The position numbers were made by a program, and so were the translations under genes. Source: Rossellomorea aquimaris (GTDB lineage: Bacteria > Bacillota > Bacilli > Bacillales > Bacillaceae_B). From it: DNA of 64,000 nucleotides. The notes under the pieces are model-generated. The model was not told where the DNA came from. It saw only the letters and a program-made list of their open reading frames with translations, and ran no database searches. Position 1 is the stretch's first letter, and the number at the start of each line of letters is the position of its first letter. This document shows, one piece after another, positions 29,048 through 39,363 of the stretch. Location of the stretch: positions 62,001 to 126,000 of the forward strand of contig NZ_QNRJ01000007.1 in the NCBI RefSeq assembly GCF_003315075.1. The letters are read 5' to 3'.

Positions 29048-31873
29048 CTATGCCAGAGTCTCCAATTCACTTTCCGAAATCAGGACATCCCTTGGTTTAC
29101 TGCCTCTGGACTCTGAAATGATTCCATTACTCTCCATCATTTCCATCAATCTCGCCGCCCGGTTATAGCCGATTCTGAATCTGCGCTGCAAGGCCGAGGC
29201 AGAGGCACCTCCCTGGTCGACGACAAACTCACAGGCTTCTAAAAATAATTCATCTTCTTCCTCGGTAACCTGTGCTTTCTTGATCAATTCATCCTGTTGG
29301 AAGAGATAATCCGGCTCTCTTTGCTCTCTTACATGGTTGATGATGTCATCGATTTCGTCATCTGACACGAAGGTTCCCTGCAAGCGGACCGGTTTTGATG
29401 AACCATTTTCCAGGAAGAGCATATCTCCCTTACCAAGAAGCCTCTCCGCACCGCTTCCATCAATGATCGTCCTTGAATCGACGCTTGATGATACGGAAAA
29501 CGCCACTCGTGTCGGTACATTGGCTTTGATCAAGCCTGTAATGACATCGACTGAAGGCCGTTGGGTCGCAATAATCAGGTGAATCCCACATGCACGGGCC
29601 TTCTGGGCGATCCGGCATATCGCTTCTTCAACATCTGCAGGCGACATCATCATCAAGTCAGCTAACTCATCAATGACGATGACTAAATACGGCAGCATAT
29701 CGCTGTATTGTTTATTCCGTTTGGCCAGTTCATTGAAGCGTTTAATATCCCTTACACCTGTATGAGCGAATAATTCGTATCTTCTTTCCATTTCCTCGAC
29801 AGCCCATTTAAGAGCTGCAGTAGCTGCCTTCACATCTGTTATGACCGGACTGACGAGATGTGGAATCCGGTTATAGGGAGCAAGCTCTACCATCTTCGGA
29901 TCAATAAGAAGCATCTTCAATTCATCGGGTGATGCTTTGTACAAGAGACTCACCAGTATCGAGTTGATACACACACTTTTTCCCGATCCAGTAGCACCGG
30001 CGATGAGTCCATGTGGCATTTTACTTAAATCAGTCACGATCGGCTGTCCGGAAATATCGAGACCAAGAGCTGCGGTCAGAGGGGAAGTTGGCTCTTGAAA
30101 CTCAGGACTTGCAATCACTTCACTAATGCAGACAGGACGGCTCTCCCGGTTAGGCACTTCAATACCAATCGTATGCTTACCGGGAATAGGGGCTTCCATT
30201 CGAATATCCCTTGCAGCCAGGCTCAGCTTAATATCATCTGATAGATTGGTAATCTTATTCACCTTCACTCCAGGTTCCGGCTGAACCTCGAACCTCGTAA
30301 CGGATGGACCTTGTGTGACATTCACCACTTTGGCCCTTACGTTAAAGTTATGAAGGGTTTCGTCCAGTAATATTCTTTGGGAATCGAGCCACTCTTCGCT
30401 CATTTCCTTTGATACAGGAGGCATTAGATAATCCATTTCAGGAAAGACATAGTCTCTTGTCCTTTTGGAAGATGAGCTTAATTCGCTGTAACTCTTTACC
30501 GCCTCTTCTCCTTGAACAGAACTTTGCTCGGACGCTTTTTGTTCAGGATGATGAGTGGATGTCGCTTCTTCCACTTTTTCTTGCTTTACTTCACGTACAG
30601 GTTGTTCCCTCTTCCCGGGTTCTGCTTCAATCTGGGTTAATGTTTCGCCCTCACTTTCCTTGCGGGTGGGAGTCGAATCATTAAGAGCTGATCGTTTTCG
30701 CGAATCTAACTGTCGCTTATCCTGTTTCAGCATCAATACGTTAAAAGGAAGGTGAGACCTCTTTCGTCTCTGAGGTTCTTCCTCCCTCGGCGCATGTTGG
30801 GAACGGGCAGGTTCTGACTTTTCTTCTACTCGTTTCTCCTCACTCGTGGATTCACTTTGTACAACGGGTTCTTGAACCGGTTTCTCTTGGACCTGTGTCT
30901 CTTGAACAGGATGAACGGGTTCCTGGACTTGTTCTTCATTTTCCGGCGCAGAATGGACGGGTTGTTGTGGCTCTTCTTGCACAGAGTGATTAATAAGCTC
31001 TTTCTCTTTATGTGATGAAAACTCTGGTGCTGGTTGCTCCGTTTCAGATATAAGTGAAACACGTTCATTTGGCTTCTGGGAAACTTCTTCGGTGAGCTCC
31101 ACTTTTTGATCTGGATCTTCAACTGGAGTGGTTTCATTGATGTCTTCAGACTCAACCATTAGCGTATCTTCAATCAGAGATTCTTCACGTTTTTCTTCCG
31201 GGAAATTCATCATCATCCCAACAGGTTCATCGTAAATAGGCTTTTCCGATTCAGTCGTTTCAACTTCGACAATGGATGCTGATTCATTTTCCACAGGAAT
31301 TGAATTCTCTACTACAGATAGAGCCTCATGATCAGTCACAGCTTCTTTGCTCTCTTCTTCTTCTTTATGTAAAAATTTCTTAAGCTCGTACTCTACCTGG
31401 TCTTCTTTTTTTACCGGTCGTCCTCTAAAACCATAAATAGGCGAAGGGATTTCCGTAGGGGTGAACGGCCTGCTGTTTCCTTTTTCCACTTTAGGAGATT
31501 TCTTCGGTTGGACTTTAGCCGCCGGTTTTTCTTCTTTCCACTTTCTATTTTTAGAAGAGTGGTCCTGATTCTTATGTTTTTGTTCCTTAGCTGGCTCTTC
31601 CTTTTCCTGACTTCTTCGATTTCTATTCGTTCGTGGACGATCTATGTTTTCTCCATCCGATATGAGGGGAAAGCGAAAGGTCCCTTTAGGATATTGATAC
31701 GTCATCCTTGCTTCTACATCACGTGAATGATTGGGCCCTACTATATTTTTACGTTCAGTCTTTTTACGTTCAACATGCTGAACTTCATCATTAGTTTCAT
31801 CATAGTACTCTTCTAATTGATCATCATTATCTGATAATTTACCAAATATTTTTTTAATCCAGCTCACAAACAT
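29048..31873 (-). CDS. sftA: DNA translocase SftA (FtsK/SpoIIIE family)
   Basis: About 941 residues. A soluble N terminus (unlike membrane-bound SpoIIIE), a ~400-residue acidic Glu/Pro/Gln-rich linker with repeated VQEPV-type segments, then the FtsK motor with Walker A GATGSGKSVC (about 627), Walker B LLVLIDELADL-type segment (PYLVIVIDELADLMMM) and a C-terminal gamma winged helix (about 880-941) for sequence recognition. SftA clears DNA from the closing septum. Start at 31873 (MFVSWIKK) resembles B. subtilis MSWLHK; the GTG at 31867 is an alternative. No strong SD is visible for any candidate. Confidence 0.93.
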   Translation of the reverse strand: MFVSWIKKIFGKLSDNDDQLEEYYDETNDEVQHVERKKTERKNIVGPNHSRDVEARMTYQYPKGTFRFPLISDGENIDRPRTNRNRRSQEKEEPAKEQKHKNQDHSSKNRKWKEEKPAAKVQPKKSPKVEKGNSRPFTPTEIPSPIYGFRGRPVKKEDQVEYELKKFLHKEEEESKEAVTDHEALSVVENSIPVENESASIVEVETTESEKPIYDEPVGMMMNFPEEKREESLIEDTLMVESEDINETTPVEDPDQKVELTEEVSQKPNERVSLISETEQPAPEFSSHKEKELINHSVQEEPQQPVHSAPENEEQVQEPVHPVQETQVQEKPVQEPVVQSESTSEEKRVEEKSEPARSQHAPREEEPQRRKRSHLPFNVLMLKQDKRQLDSRKRSALNDSTPTRKESEGETLTQIEAEPGKREQPVREVKQEKVEEATSTHHPEQKASEQSSVQGEEAVKSYSELSSSSKRTRDYVFPEMDYLMPPVSKEMSEEWLDSQRILLDETLHNFNVRAKVVNVTQGPSVTRFEVQPEPGVKVNKITNLSDDIKLSLAARDIRMEAPIPGKHTIGIEVPNRESRPVCISEVIASPEFQEPTSPLTAALGLDISGQPIVTDLSKMPHGLIAGATGSGKSVCINSILVSLLYKASPDELKMLLIDPKMVELAPYNRIPHLVSPVITDVKAATAALKWAVEEMERRYELFAHTGVRDIKRFNELAKRNKQYSDMLPYLVIVIDELADLMMMSPADVEEAICRIAQKARACGIHLIIATQRPSVDVITGLIKANVPTRVAFSVSSSVDSRTIIDGSGAERLLGKGDMLFLENGSSKPVRLQGTFVSDDEIDDIINHVREQREPDYLFQQDELIKKAQVTEEEDELFLEACEFVVDQGGASASALQRRFRIGYNRAARLMEMMESNGIISESRGSKPRDVLISESELETLA

Positions 31874-32046
31874 CACTCTTTCTTTCATACTTATTATTAT
31901 TTTATCAGTTAAAGAGAAAAATTCGAGTCCTTTCGATAGAATAAGAGAATTGTTAAAGGATTGTGTCGAAATAAAAATAGGTGTAAAGAGAATGTAATAC
32001 GTTTTGGAAGGTAACTTTCGGTACTTTGTTGCCTAAGCGAGTAGTG

Positions 32047-32172
32047 GTTGATTTCCGCTCCAGGTGCTCGCTTTCCGCGGGGCGTGAGTTGAGCCTCCTC
32101 GGGCTTTGCCCTGCGGGGTCTCAACTTTCCCGCTATTCCCGCAGGAGTCGAGCACCTTCCGCTCCAATCAAC
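32047..32172. repeat. Solo GC-rich palindromic repeat
   Basis: 126 bp bounded by GTTGATTTCCGCTCCAGGTG and CACCTTCCGCTCCAATCAAC, which are imperfect inverted repeats. The core shares GCTTTCCGCGGGG, GAGCCTCCTCGGGCTTTGCC and CCCGCAGGAGTCGAGC with the ends of the composite elements at 35450, 43484 and 56381. Here it stands alone. Confidence 0.8.
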
Positions 32173-32284
32173 TTATAAAGATCCCTTCATTTTCCAGTAA
32201 TCAATGAGAAAATCTTAATCAAAAACTACTATGAATAAGTTTCAATAAGTTTTCAATCGTATGACCTCTAACATTAATAAAAAC

Positions 32285-32323
32285 AAAAATACCTGAGCCC
32301 ACACTCCGGACTCAGGTATATAT
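32285..32323. terminator. ytpR terminator
   Basis: Stem ATACCTGAG / CTCAGGTAT with A/T tracts on both sides, just after the ytpR stop. Confidence 0.75.
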
Positions 32324-32325
32324 TT

Positions 32326-32931
32326 TTAAGCTGTGAATGGTTGACCCACTTGGTAAGTGTCTTCAAGAACGAGGATTCCTTTTTCTTGAGGAGCATCAGG
32401 AAGTGCCAGTTCTTTGGCAGAACAAATCATGCCTGATGATGCCACTCCGCGAAGTTCTGCATCTTTGATGACCATTCCGCTTGGCATGACAGCTCCAACT
32501 TTCGCAACAACGACTTTTTGTCCTTTGTCAACGTTAGGAGCACCACACACGATTTGCAGGGTTTCATCCCCAACATCCACGGTACAAATGTTCAATTTAT
32601 CTGCATTTGGATGCTTTTCTTTTTCAGACACAAATCCTACCACGAATTTTGGTGAAAAGTCTGCTTCCAATACATCATCGAAACCGTTCTTCTTGATGGC
32701 TTCATTGATCAATTGGAGCTTCTCTTCATTCATTTCGACAGGTCCCACTTCACTTAAATCCATATACTTTGATGCATGGAATAGGTTATATCCAAGTGTT
32801 TTCCCTGTTTTCTCATCATACAAACGTGCAGCGTCTTCTTTTCTTTCGTGTAGAACTTCTCCTTCAAACCCCGGTTCCATTGTAACGATCAGGGTATCAC
32901 CAATACCTTCTAAGTTATAAAATACGTTCAT
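32326..32931 (-). CDS. ytpR: tRNA-binding domain protein YtpR
   Basis: 201 residues. The C-terminal ~100 residues form an OB-fold tRNA-binding domain like that of PheT/Arc1p ([33 protein letters not shown]). Role unknown; possibly a tRNA chaperone. The ATG shares one base with the ytpQ stop (TAATG), so translation is coupled. SD GGGAGAAG lies inside ytpQ. Confidence 0.93.
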   Translation of the reverse strand: MNVFYNLEGIGDTLIVTMEPGFEGEVLHERKEDAARLYDEKTGKTLGYNLFHASKYMDLSEVGPVEMNEEKLQLINEAIKKNGFDDVLEADFSPKFVVGFVSEKEKHPNADKLNICTVDVGDETLQIVCGAPNVDKGQKVVVAKVGAVMPSGMVIKDAELRGVASSGMICSAKELALPDAPQEKGILVLEDTYQVGQPFTA

Positions 32932-33740
32932 TATTTCTTCTCCCTTTCCTTTTTGCGGTTTTTTGCCAAAATGAAGATCGGTTCCAGTTCCCCTTCTTCA
33001 TACACAAAGGATAGTGCCGTAATCGGAACATTTCCTGTCGTAAAGAAGCTCATCGTCAATTGGGCAAGAACATCATAGCCCGTTTCATTACGAATATCCC
33101 CGATGACCAAAACATCCTGATGAGGTACGGATACAGTCATTTCACCCTGAACATCCTTGCTTACCTGTTTTAAGAATGCATCATTCAAAATACGACTTGC
33201 ATCATATCCATCATTATTATTTAGAAAATAGAAGATGTTTCCTGCCACTTCATCCTTCTTCATTTCAGTTGGTAGGCTTCTGACATTGAATAAGGCGGTC
33301 TCCTTCATTTGCTCGTGAGACCATCCTTCATCCTTTAGCATATTTTCATCTAATAGGCGGTAGGTTTTCCCAAGGTCAACAGCATAATAGATCCGTGTTT
33401 CAGCTGTATGATCATCTGTAACGAGGGCAACCCCTTCATTGGATTCGGTGGCAAAAGAAGTGGAACGGATCACTGGAAACACCTTTTTCTCTTTGTTCCC
33501 AAGATCTGCTCCGGTACCCATTACGTTTAAAGCTTCTTCCACGTAATAAACCACTTCATCGATAATGGACTTATTGTTTTCTTTCCATTTGGATACAATC
33601 GGTGGCAGGGCAACGGTAATCCCTTTTTTTGTATCGCTGTTCTCAATTCTCAGTGAATCCTTATCTCGATCATATGTAAACGTACGATTCGGTTTCTCTA
33701 ATCGTTCCTGGAGTATACCTTTTAGCTTTTTTATGTCCAA
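32931..33740 (-). CDS. ytpQ: Conserved protein YtpQ (DUF1444)
   Basis: 269 residues, soluble DUF1444 family, function unknown. Conserved Bacillus partner of ytpR and ytpP. No membrane segment or signal. The SD preceding the start is AGGAGG. Coupled to ytpR by a one-base overlap. Confidence 0.92.
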   Translation of the reverse strand: MDIKKLKGILQERLEKPNRTFTYDRDKDSLRIENSDTKKGITVALPPIVSKWKENNKSIIDEVVYYVEEALNVMGTGADLGNKEKKVFPVIRSTSFATESNEGVALVTDDHTAETRIYYAVDLGKTYRLLDENMLKDEGWSHEQMKETALFNVRSLPTEMKKDEVAGNIFYFLNNNDGYDASRILNDAFLKQVSKDVQGEMTVSVPHQDVLVIGDIRNETGYDVLAQLTMSFFTTGNVPITALSFVYEEGELEPIFILAKNRKKEREKK

Positions 33741-33859
33741 ATCTGATCCTCCTTAGGTGGTACTATTATAATAGAAAGTATCGATCCATTTCTTATTCAT
33801 TCACTTATAACATTTTACATCAAAATGCTTAGAATACAAAAGGAACCTGTTTCATTTAG

Positions 33860-33898
33860 GCAAAAAAAGGGATCCCAAAATATGGAGATCCCTTTTTC
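33860..33898 (-). terminator. ytpP terminator
   Basis: The minus strand has AAAGGGATC / GATCCCTTT flanked by T-run, after the ytpP stop at 33905. It separates ytpP from ytpQR. Confidence 0.75.
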
Positions 33899-33904
33899 AT
33901 CCTG

Positions 33905-34222
33905 TTATGAAGATAAACTGTTCATGAAGTTCTCGATTTGTTCTTTTGTTTTACGGTCCTTATTCACAAATCGTCCAAGCTCACGACCGTCTCCGTATGC
34001 CAGAAAGCTTGGAATTCCGAAGATGTCCAATTCAATGCACAGATCAATGAATTGATCTCGATCTACGTATAGGAATGTGTACTCTGGGTATTGGCTCTCG
34101 ATTTCCGGAAGGATCGGCTCGATGATCCTGCAATCCGGACACCAGTCAGCTGAAAACATAAATACATGCTTACCGCTATCTTTCAACTGGTGAAACTCTT
34201 CCACTGTTTCAAGTTTACGCAT
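33905..34222 (-). CDS. ytpP: Thioredoxin-like protein YtpP
   Basis: 105-residue thioredoxin fold with the active site WCPDC (C28, C31), a non-classical CPDC in place of CGPC. The cis-proline segment GIPSF is present. Likely a cytosolic thiol oxidoreductase. The gene begins 1 bp after the upstream EIIC-like gene on the same strand, so they are probably cotranscribed. Confidence 0.92.
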   Translation of the reverse strand: MRKLETVEEFHQLKDSGKHVFMFSADWCPDCRIIEPILPEIESQYPEYTFLYVDRDQFIDLCIELDIFGIPSFLAYGDGRELGRFVNKDRKTKEQIENFMNSLSS

Positions 34223-34223
34223 T

Positions 34224-35255
34224 TTATTTGCCCCCTGTTTCTATCGTCATTTGATTAGGTTTGATCCAACCTAGTTTACGCATATATTCAGATATTAACA
34301 GGCTTATGAATGCAGGTCCAACAAAATGCAACAGCAGGATTCTCAATGTTACATCCCAACTGAATCCCATCGTTTTAAAGGTCATGATTTGACCGACGAA
34401 TCCGCTCGTTCCCATTCCGGCCCCGGCAGCATTGTTTTCCATCAACCAAATCGTGGTTCCGATGGGTGCGAGTATCATACCCGCAACGGTGGGAGGAATG
34501 AGAATACGGGGATTTCGGACAATATTAGGTACTTGAAGCATGGAAGTACCTATTCCCTGAGCCAATAATCCACCTACTTTATTCTCCCTGTAACTGATGA
34601 CAGCAAATCCTACCATTTGAGCAGCACATCCAATCGTTGCGGCTCCGGCAGCGACTCCATTCAATTCAAGCATAAGGGCAATGGCAGCACTTGATATCGG
34701 CGCCGTCAAAGCAAGACCCATGAGGGCAGCCACCAAAACCCCCATGATAATCGGGCGTTGCTCAGTCGCCCAGCTGATCCAACTGCCAAACATGCTCATA
34801 AAGTCGGCAATCCCCGGTCCTATAAAGTAAGCTATCGTAAACCCTGAGAAGATGGTGACGAATGGAGTGACAATGATATCCACTTTCGTTGATTTGCTGA
34901 CAAGCTTACCGATTTCCGTGGATATGACAGCTGCTACATAAGCTCCCGCCGGTCCGCCTAAGCTTGCGCCTGCTGCTCCCGTAACCACCGCAGCAAACAG
35001 GACAAGTGGAGGCGCCCCAAGACCAAAGGCAATGGCTGCCCCGATCGCAGGACCCATCAAGCTGATCGCCAGACCGCCCATCTCAATGAAAAATTCACTT
35101 AACCCAGGGGAAAAAGGAAGCTGTTCCCCAATCGTCTTAATGATCAATCCGATGATCAGCGAACTGAACAAGCCTAAAGCCATATAGCTTAACGCATCTA
35201 TGAAATACACCTTTGCAGATAATGTAATGCCTTTACTCTTTAAGAATTCTCTCAC
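34224..35255 (-). CDS. PTS EIIC-like polytopic membrane protein
   Basis: 343 residues from GTG at 35255 (SD GAGGAG); the upstream in-frame ATG at 35333 lacks an SD. About nine hydrophobic segments and glycine/alanine-rich reentrant stretches typical of the PTS_EIIC_2 family. No EIIA/EIIB genes or cytosolic phosphorylation domains are nearby, so sugar PTS transport is doubtful and the substrate is unknown. Confidence 0.75.
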   Translation of the reverse strand: MREFLKSKGITLSAKVYFIDALSYMALGLFSSLIIGLIIKTIGEQLPFSPGLSEFFIEMGGLAISLMGPAIGAAIAFGLGAPPLVLFAAVVTGAAGASLGGPAGAYVAAVISTEIGKLVSKSTKVDIIVTPFVTIFSGFTIAYFIGPGIADFMSMFGSWISWATEQRPIIMGVLVAALMGLALTAPISSAAIALMLELNGVAAGAATIGCAAQMVGFAVISYRENKVGGLLAQGIGTSMLQVPNIVRNPRILIPPTVAGMILAPIGTTIWLMENNAAGAGMGTSGFVGQIMTFKTMGFSWDVTLRILLLHFVGPAFISLLISEYMRKLGWIKPNQMTIETGGK

Positions 35256-35449
35256 GTCGTTTCTCTCCTCTGTGTTAACCTTCTTCCTTTTACTAGTGTA
35301 AAGACACTTGTGTATTTTGTCTATATATTTCACCTCTACCCGGCAATCAATTTCCTCCTATTTTCCTTTTAATCAAGAGTACCTATTCACATATAATAAA
35401 ATTGGCTCTTTTCGCAAAGATTTTTGTTTTTAACATTAAATCTACTTGG

Positions 35450-36058
35450 GCTCTGTCAATTAGTGTGTGCTGGATGGTGCGGGGAACTGCTCCGCTTTCC
35501 GCGGACGTTCGGCCAAGCCTCCTCAGCTTCGCTTCCGGGGTCTTGGCACGCCCGTACTTCCGCAGGAGTCTACGCAGTTCCCCACACCATCTAAAAAAAT
35601 TTTCGTGACAGAGCTTAAAGGTAGCAAAAAAGACAAACTAAAGAAACAACATATCTTCTACACAAATAATTGGCTTTATAAGAGATGGTTTTTCAAAAAT
35701 TTTATTATGAATTTTCAGTTTGTAATCTAAGGCAGTCGTAAATTCTGCCCAAGTTCAATTGAAATAGACTTGAATATGTCTAAGAATGAATAACATGCGT
35801 TTGATAGATTTCGTTTTCAGCTTTCCATCAAAGTATATTTACAAAAGGAGCTATTTTGTGTTTGTGTATCCTTCATTAGGCAGTTAGAATATAGAAGCAC
35901 AGAGTGGATTGGAGCGGAAGGCACTTGACTCCTGCGGGAAATAGAGGAAAGGTCGAGACCCCACAGACGGGACGTCGAGGAGGCTCGACTTCCTCCCCGC
36001 GGAAAGCAAGTGCCTGGAGCGGAAAGGAACGGTTCCTGTTTTCACACTACCACTCATC
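35450..36058 (+). mobile_element. Composite palindromic element, copy 1 (609 bp)
   Basis: Left part P1 (35450-35614) runs from GCTCTGTCA to TGACAGAGC and contains inverted repeats GATGGTGCGGGGAACTGC / GCAGTTCCCCACACCATC. Right part P2 (35880-36058) begins GCAGTTAGAATATAGAAGCA and ends CACTCATC. P1 and P2 have related GC-rich cores (CTTTCCGCGG, CCTCCTC, GGGGTCT, GCAGGAGTC) in opposite orientation, like inverted termini around ~265 bp of AT-rich DNA without a gene. Two further copies exist in the window. Confidence 0.7.
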
Positions 36059-36116
36059 TAAAACACAAATTCATTTTTCAGGAAGTTATGCAAAGCCCAA
36101 ATGTTTACGAAAATAA

Positions 36117-36162
36117 CCTAAAAAAAACCAATTTTCCACATAGGTGGAAAATCGGTTTCTAT
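36117..36162 (-). terminator. Terminator of the lipoprotein gene
   Basis: The minus strand has AACCGATTTTCCACC / GTGGAAAATTGGTT followed by TTTTT. Confidence 0.8.
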
Positions 36163-36164
36163 CG

Positions 36165-36671
36165 TTATGATTTATGTTTAACTGAAGCTGCCATTTTCAT
36201 CATCATCTCTGCATGATCTGCCAGATCATCTAATTCCGCCTGTGTCGTTACCTTTGTTCCACCCACTCCAACAATAAGTTCGTATTCTTCCGTATCGGGC
36301 AGTTTCTTAATGACATAGTATCCTAAGCGATTGTCCTCTTTAAAAGTCCCGTGTTTCAAGAGATTTTCATTGTCACTAATGGCCATTTGATATAGAAGTT
36401 CACTATCCTTATTTTCTTGAGGGTTTGTAAAAAGAATAAAAGTATCAGAGCTTTTTGAAATAATGATATTATTGGGTGATTCTTTTTCTATTTTGGCTCC
36501 AAATGGAAGATAAAAATTGATGTTTCCAGCCTCTTCTTTAGCTGCCTCATTTGAGCTTAGTGTGTTCTCCACCACTTTGGCTGTCTCTTCTTTTTCTTGA
36601 TCGATCGTCGTGTTGCATCCGGCTAAAATAAGCACAAGAACAAAGAAAATGACTGTGTGTTTGATTTTCAT
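36165..36671 (-). CDS. Putative lipoprotein of unknown function
   Basis: 168 residues with a lipoprotein signal peptide: basic start, hydrophobic core and lipobox LAGC with the lipidated C19. The mature part is acidic and lysine-rich, with no domain I recognise. Expected to be anchored on the outer face of the membrane. Preceded by GGGAGGA-type SD; divergent from ytoQ. Confidence 0.75.
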   Translation of the reverse strand: MKIKHTVIFFVLVLILAGCNTTIDQEKEETAKVVENTLSSNEAAKEEAGNINFYLPFGAKIEKESPNNIIISKSSDTFILFTNPQENKDSELLYQMAISDNENLLKHGTFKEDNRLGYYVIKKLPDTEEYELIVGVGGTKVTTQAELDDLADHAEMMMKMAASVKHKS

Positions 36672-36844
36672 CCTATACTTATCCTCCCTTTCATGCTTAG
36701 GACCTACGCTTATGATACCCTCACAAAGTCCTATCTGACAACCCTTTCAATCAGAAATCCTGCCTTTTTAATGGGAAAACAGGTTATTTTTAACTCACAT
36801 AGGGTATTTATGATAAAATGACTAAAAACAGGAAGGTGAAAATC

Positions 36845-37291
36845 ATGGAATTCACAGTGTATCTGGCAGGGGAAATACATAGTTCCTGGAGAAACGAGCT
36901 TAAAGAGAAAGCAGAAGAGCTTCGTCTCCCTCTATTTTTCGTCGGTCCAATGGAAAATCACGAACGTTCCGATGCAATCGGGGAAGAAATTCTTGGAAAA
37001 CAACCAAATAAAATACTTCGCGATGAGGCAGCATCGAGTATTAACAATCTTCGAACAGAGTTACTGATGAAAAAGGCCGATGTGGTGATTGCCTTGTTTG
37101 GAGAAAAATACAAACAGTGGAATACTGCTATGGATGCGAGCACCGCCATCACACTCGGAAAGCCTCTTATCCTTATTCGTCCTGAAGATCTGCATCATCC
37201 GTTAAAAGAACTTTCAAACAAGTCAAATGTCACCGTGACAAACATAGATCAGGCGATTAAGACGTTATCCTATGTTTTTGAAACAGAATAA
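36845..37291 (+). CDS. ytoQ: YtoQ family protein
   Basis: 148 residues from ATG at 36845 after AGGAAGGTG; an upstream in-frame ATG at 36818 lacks an SD. Nucleoside-2-deoxyribosyltransferase-like Rossmann fold (VYLAGEIHSSWR at the start, MKKADVVIALFGE in the middle, AMDASTAITLGKPLILI). Conserved in Bacillus; activity unknown. Confidence 0.92.
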   Translation: MEFTVYLAGEIHSSWRNELKEKAEELRLPLFFVGPMENHERSDAIGEEILGKQPNKILRDEAASSINNLRTELLMKKADVVIALFGEKYKQWNTAMDASTAITLGKPLILIRPEDLHHPLKELSNKSNVTVTNIDQAIKTLSYVFETE

Positions 37292-37295
37292 AATC

Positions 37296-37344
37296 ATGAA
37301 AATAAGCATGCCGTCCAATGTTGACGGCATGCTTATTTTTTATG
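37296..37344 (+). terminator. ytoQ terminator
   Basis: Stem AATAAGCATGCCGTC / GACGGCATGCTTATT followed by TTTT. Confidence 0.85.
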
Positions 37345-37445
37345 ATCATTACAATATCCCCGGAACTTTTTTACTATTTTAAAATAACTTAATATTGGCA
37401 ATCTAAAGACATTTTGTGTTATTATTAACAATTTATAAACTTTTT

Positions 37446-37474
37446 TTGACTTTATGAAAATATTAAAATATTAT
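37446..37474 (+). promoter_or_regulatory. Sigma-A promoter of the peptide transporter gene
   Basis: TTGACT, a 17-bp spacer, TATTAT, 27 bp upstream of the start codon. Confidence 0.7.
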
Positions 37475-37500
37475 AGTAAAAGAATAAGGGAGGTAGTAAC

Positions 37501-38994
37501 ATGTCATCAATGAATAAACAGAAAATTGTGGATAGTGTCCCTCAAAAAGGTTTCTTTGGACATCCGAAGGGATTATTCACTTTATTCTTCACAGAATTTT
37601 GGGAGCGCTTTTCCTACTACGGAATGCGTGCCATCCTCGTATTCTACATGTACTATGAGGTTTCAAAAGGCGGACTGGGCCTGGAGCAAAACACAGCTTT
37701 AGCAATCATGTCTATTTATGGTTCACTTGTATATATGTCCGGAGTAATCGGAGGCTGGTTGGCAGATAGAATATTCGGAACTTCGAAAGCCGTCTTCTAC
37801 GGTGGAATATTCATCATGTTTGGTCATATTGCTTTATCATTTCCAGGAAGTTTAGGCATGTTCTTTGTTTCGATGGTATTGATTGTTGTCGGAACAGGAT
37901 TATTAAAACCGAATGTTTCAACAGTTGTCGGTGAAATGTACAGCGAAAGTGATACTCGCCGAGATGCAGCTTTCAGTATTTTCTACATGGGTATCAACTT
38001 AGGTGCATTCATTGCTCCACTAATTGTCGGTAAGCTTATGGAAACAAAAGGATTCCATTGGGGATTTGCGGTTGCAGCCATCGGAATGTTCTTAGGTCTT
38101 GTTGTGTTCATGCTAACAAAGAAAAAGAATCTTGGTCTTGCCGGTACCTATGTTCCAAACCCGCTTGCGCCGGCTGAAAAGAAAAAGTATGGTTTAATCA
38201 CAGGATTAGTTGTAGTTGGTCTTGCCATCATTTTAGGTATTACGATTCCTGCCGGTCTATTTACATTAAACGTATTCATTAATTTAGTAGGTATCTTCGG
38301 TATCGTCGTTCCAACCATTTACTTTATCGTGATGTACTATAGTCCAAAAACAACAGAAACTGAACGCTCAAGAGTCATCGCTTACATTCCATTATTTATT
38401 GCAGCGGTTATGTTCTGGGCAATTCAAGAACAGGGTTCAACCATCCTTGCAGTCTACGCAGATAAGCGAACTGACCTGGAATTCATGGGAATCAGCATCT
38501 CACCAGCCTGGTTCCAATCGTTAAACCCATTATTTATCATCCTATTAGCTCCAGTATTTGCCTGGATGTGGGTGAAACTTGGTGATCGTCAACCATCGGT
38601 TCCGAAGAAGTTTTCATTCGGTCTATTGTTTGCCGGTTTATCCTTCTTAGTGATTCTATTACCTGCATACTTCGGAGGAGAAGATTCACTTGTAAGTCCA
38701 TTATGGCTTGTGCTTAGCTATTTGATCGTTGTACTTGGTGAGCTATGCTTATCACCAGTCGGTCTTTCAGCGACAACCAAATTAGCTCCGGAAGCTTTCT
38801 CTGCTCAAACGATGAGTCTTTGGTTCTTAGCTTCTGCTGCTGCACAGGCGCTGAATGCACAACTTGTCCGTTTCTACACACCAGAAACAGAAACGCTGTA
38901 CTTTGGGGCAATCGGAGGAATGGCAATCGTATTGAGTATTGCATTATTCCTGCTTTCACCTAAGATTCAGGAGTTTATGAAAGGTGTAAAATAA
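37501..38994 (+). CDS. Proton-dependent oligopeptide transporter (POT/PTR family)
   Basis: 497 residues, about 14 hydrophobic segments. The POT signature FTEFWERFSYYGMRAIL (ExxERFxYYG, about 33-46) and the second family block (FSIFYMGINLGAFIAPL) are present. Imports di- and tripeptides with protons, like Lactococcus DtpT. SD GGGAGGT. Single-gene unit with its own promoter. It has no equivalent at this place in B. subtilis, so it may be a lineage-specific insertion. Confidence 0.93.
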   Translation: MSSMNKQKIVDSVPQKGFFGHPKGLFTLFFTEFWERFSYYGMRAILVFYMYYEVSKGGLGLEQNTALAIMSIYGSLVYMSGVIGGWLADRIFGTSKAVFYGGIFIMFGHIALSFPGSLGMFFVSMVLIVVGTGLLKPNVSTVVGEMYSESDTRRDAAFSIFYMGINLGAFIAPLIVGKLMETKGFHWGFAVAAIGMFLGLVVFMLTKKKNLGLAGTYVPNPLAPAEKKKYGLITGLVVVGLAIILGITIPAGLFTLNVFINLVGIFGIVVPTIYFIVMYYSPKTTETERSRVIAYIPLFIAAVMFWAIQEQGSTILAVYADKRTDLEFMGISISPAWFQSLNPLFIILLAPVFAWMWVKLGDRQPSVPKKFSFGLLFAGLSFLVILLPAYFGGEDSLVSPLWLVLSYLIVVLGELCLSPVGLSATTKLAPEAFSAQTMSLWFLASAAAQALNAQLVRFYTPETETLYFGAIGGMAIVLSIALFLLSPKIQEFMKGVK

Positions 38995-39363
38995 TTGACT
39001 TAACCCTCTGAAATTTTTCTAAGGGGTTCCGTTTTGGGAGAGAAAATTACAAATATCATTATAAATAGCAGGCTAATTCGCATATGAATTAGACCTGCTC
39101 TATTTATTGTTATAACAATGTTTTCACTCGATTTTGGGTTGATTAGCACTTCGAATAGCACCTTAATTAACAAGTGTACAATAATTATTGTGCAGATAAA
39201 AAATGAGATGCTAATTGGGCTGCTAAACGACTTGCCAATCAGCAACCTGTTCTTGCGGAGCTATGAGCAGATACGGTATATGGGAAGATGAAGATTGAGT
39301 AACCAGTGATAGAAATAAGCGGAGATTTTACTGTTAGATGCAGACTAGAAGTGGTTTTTGGGG

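Larger units (their letters stand above)
31874..32325. other. Intergenic region between ytpR and sftA
   Basis: 452 bp without a credible gene. Contains a single palindromic repeat (32047-32172), the ytpR terminator, and AT-rich sequence that should carry the sftA promoter. Confidence 0.6.
35256..36164. other. 909-bp intergenic region holding composite element copy 1
   Basis: No credible gene. Contains the promoter side of the EIIC-like gene, the composite repeat element 35450-36058, and the lipoprotein terminator. ORFs here are translations of palindromes. Confidence 0.65.

Noticed and set aside
34224-35255. EIIC-like protein as a sugar PTS permease
   Set aside because: No EIIA/EIIB genes or phosphorylation domains nearby; the family includes members of unknown substrate.
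35904-36216. Two small ORFs in composite element copy 1
   Set aside because: Translations of palindrome sequence; no SD, not conserved in the other two copies.
39000-39245. 81-codon hydrophobic ORF after the peptide transporter gene
   Set aside because: No SD, begins and ends in repeat/terminator-like sequence; hydrophobicity comes from AT-rich DNA.
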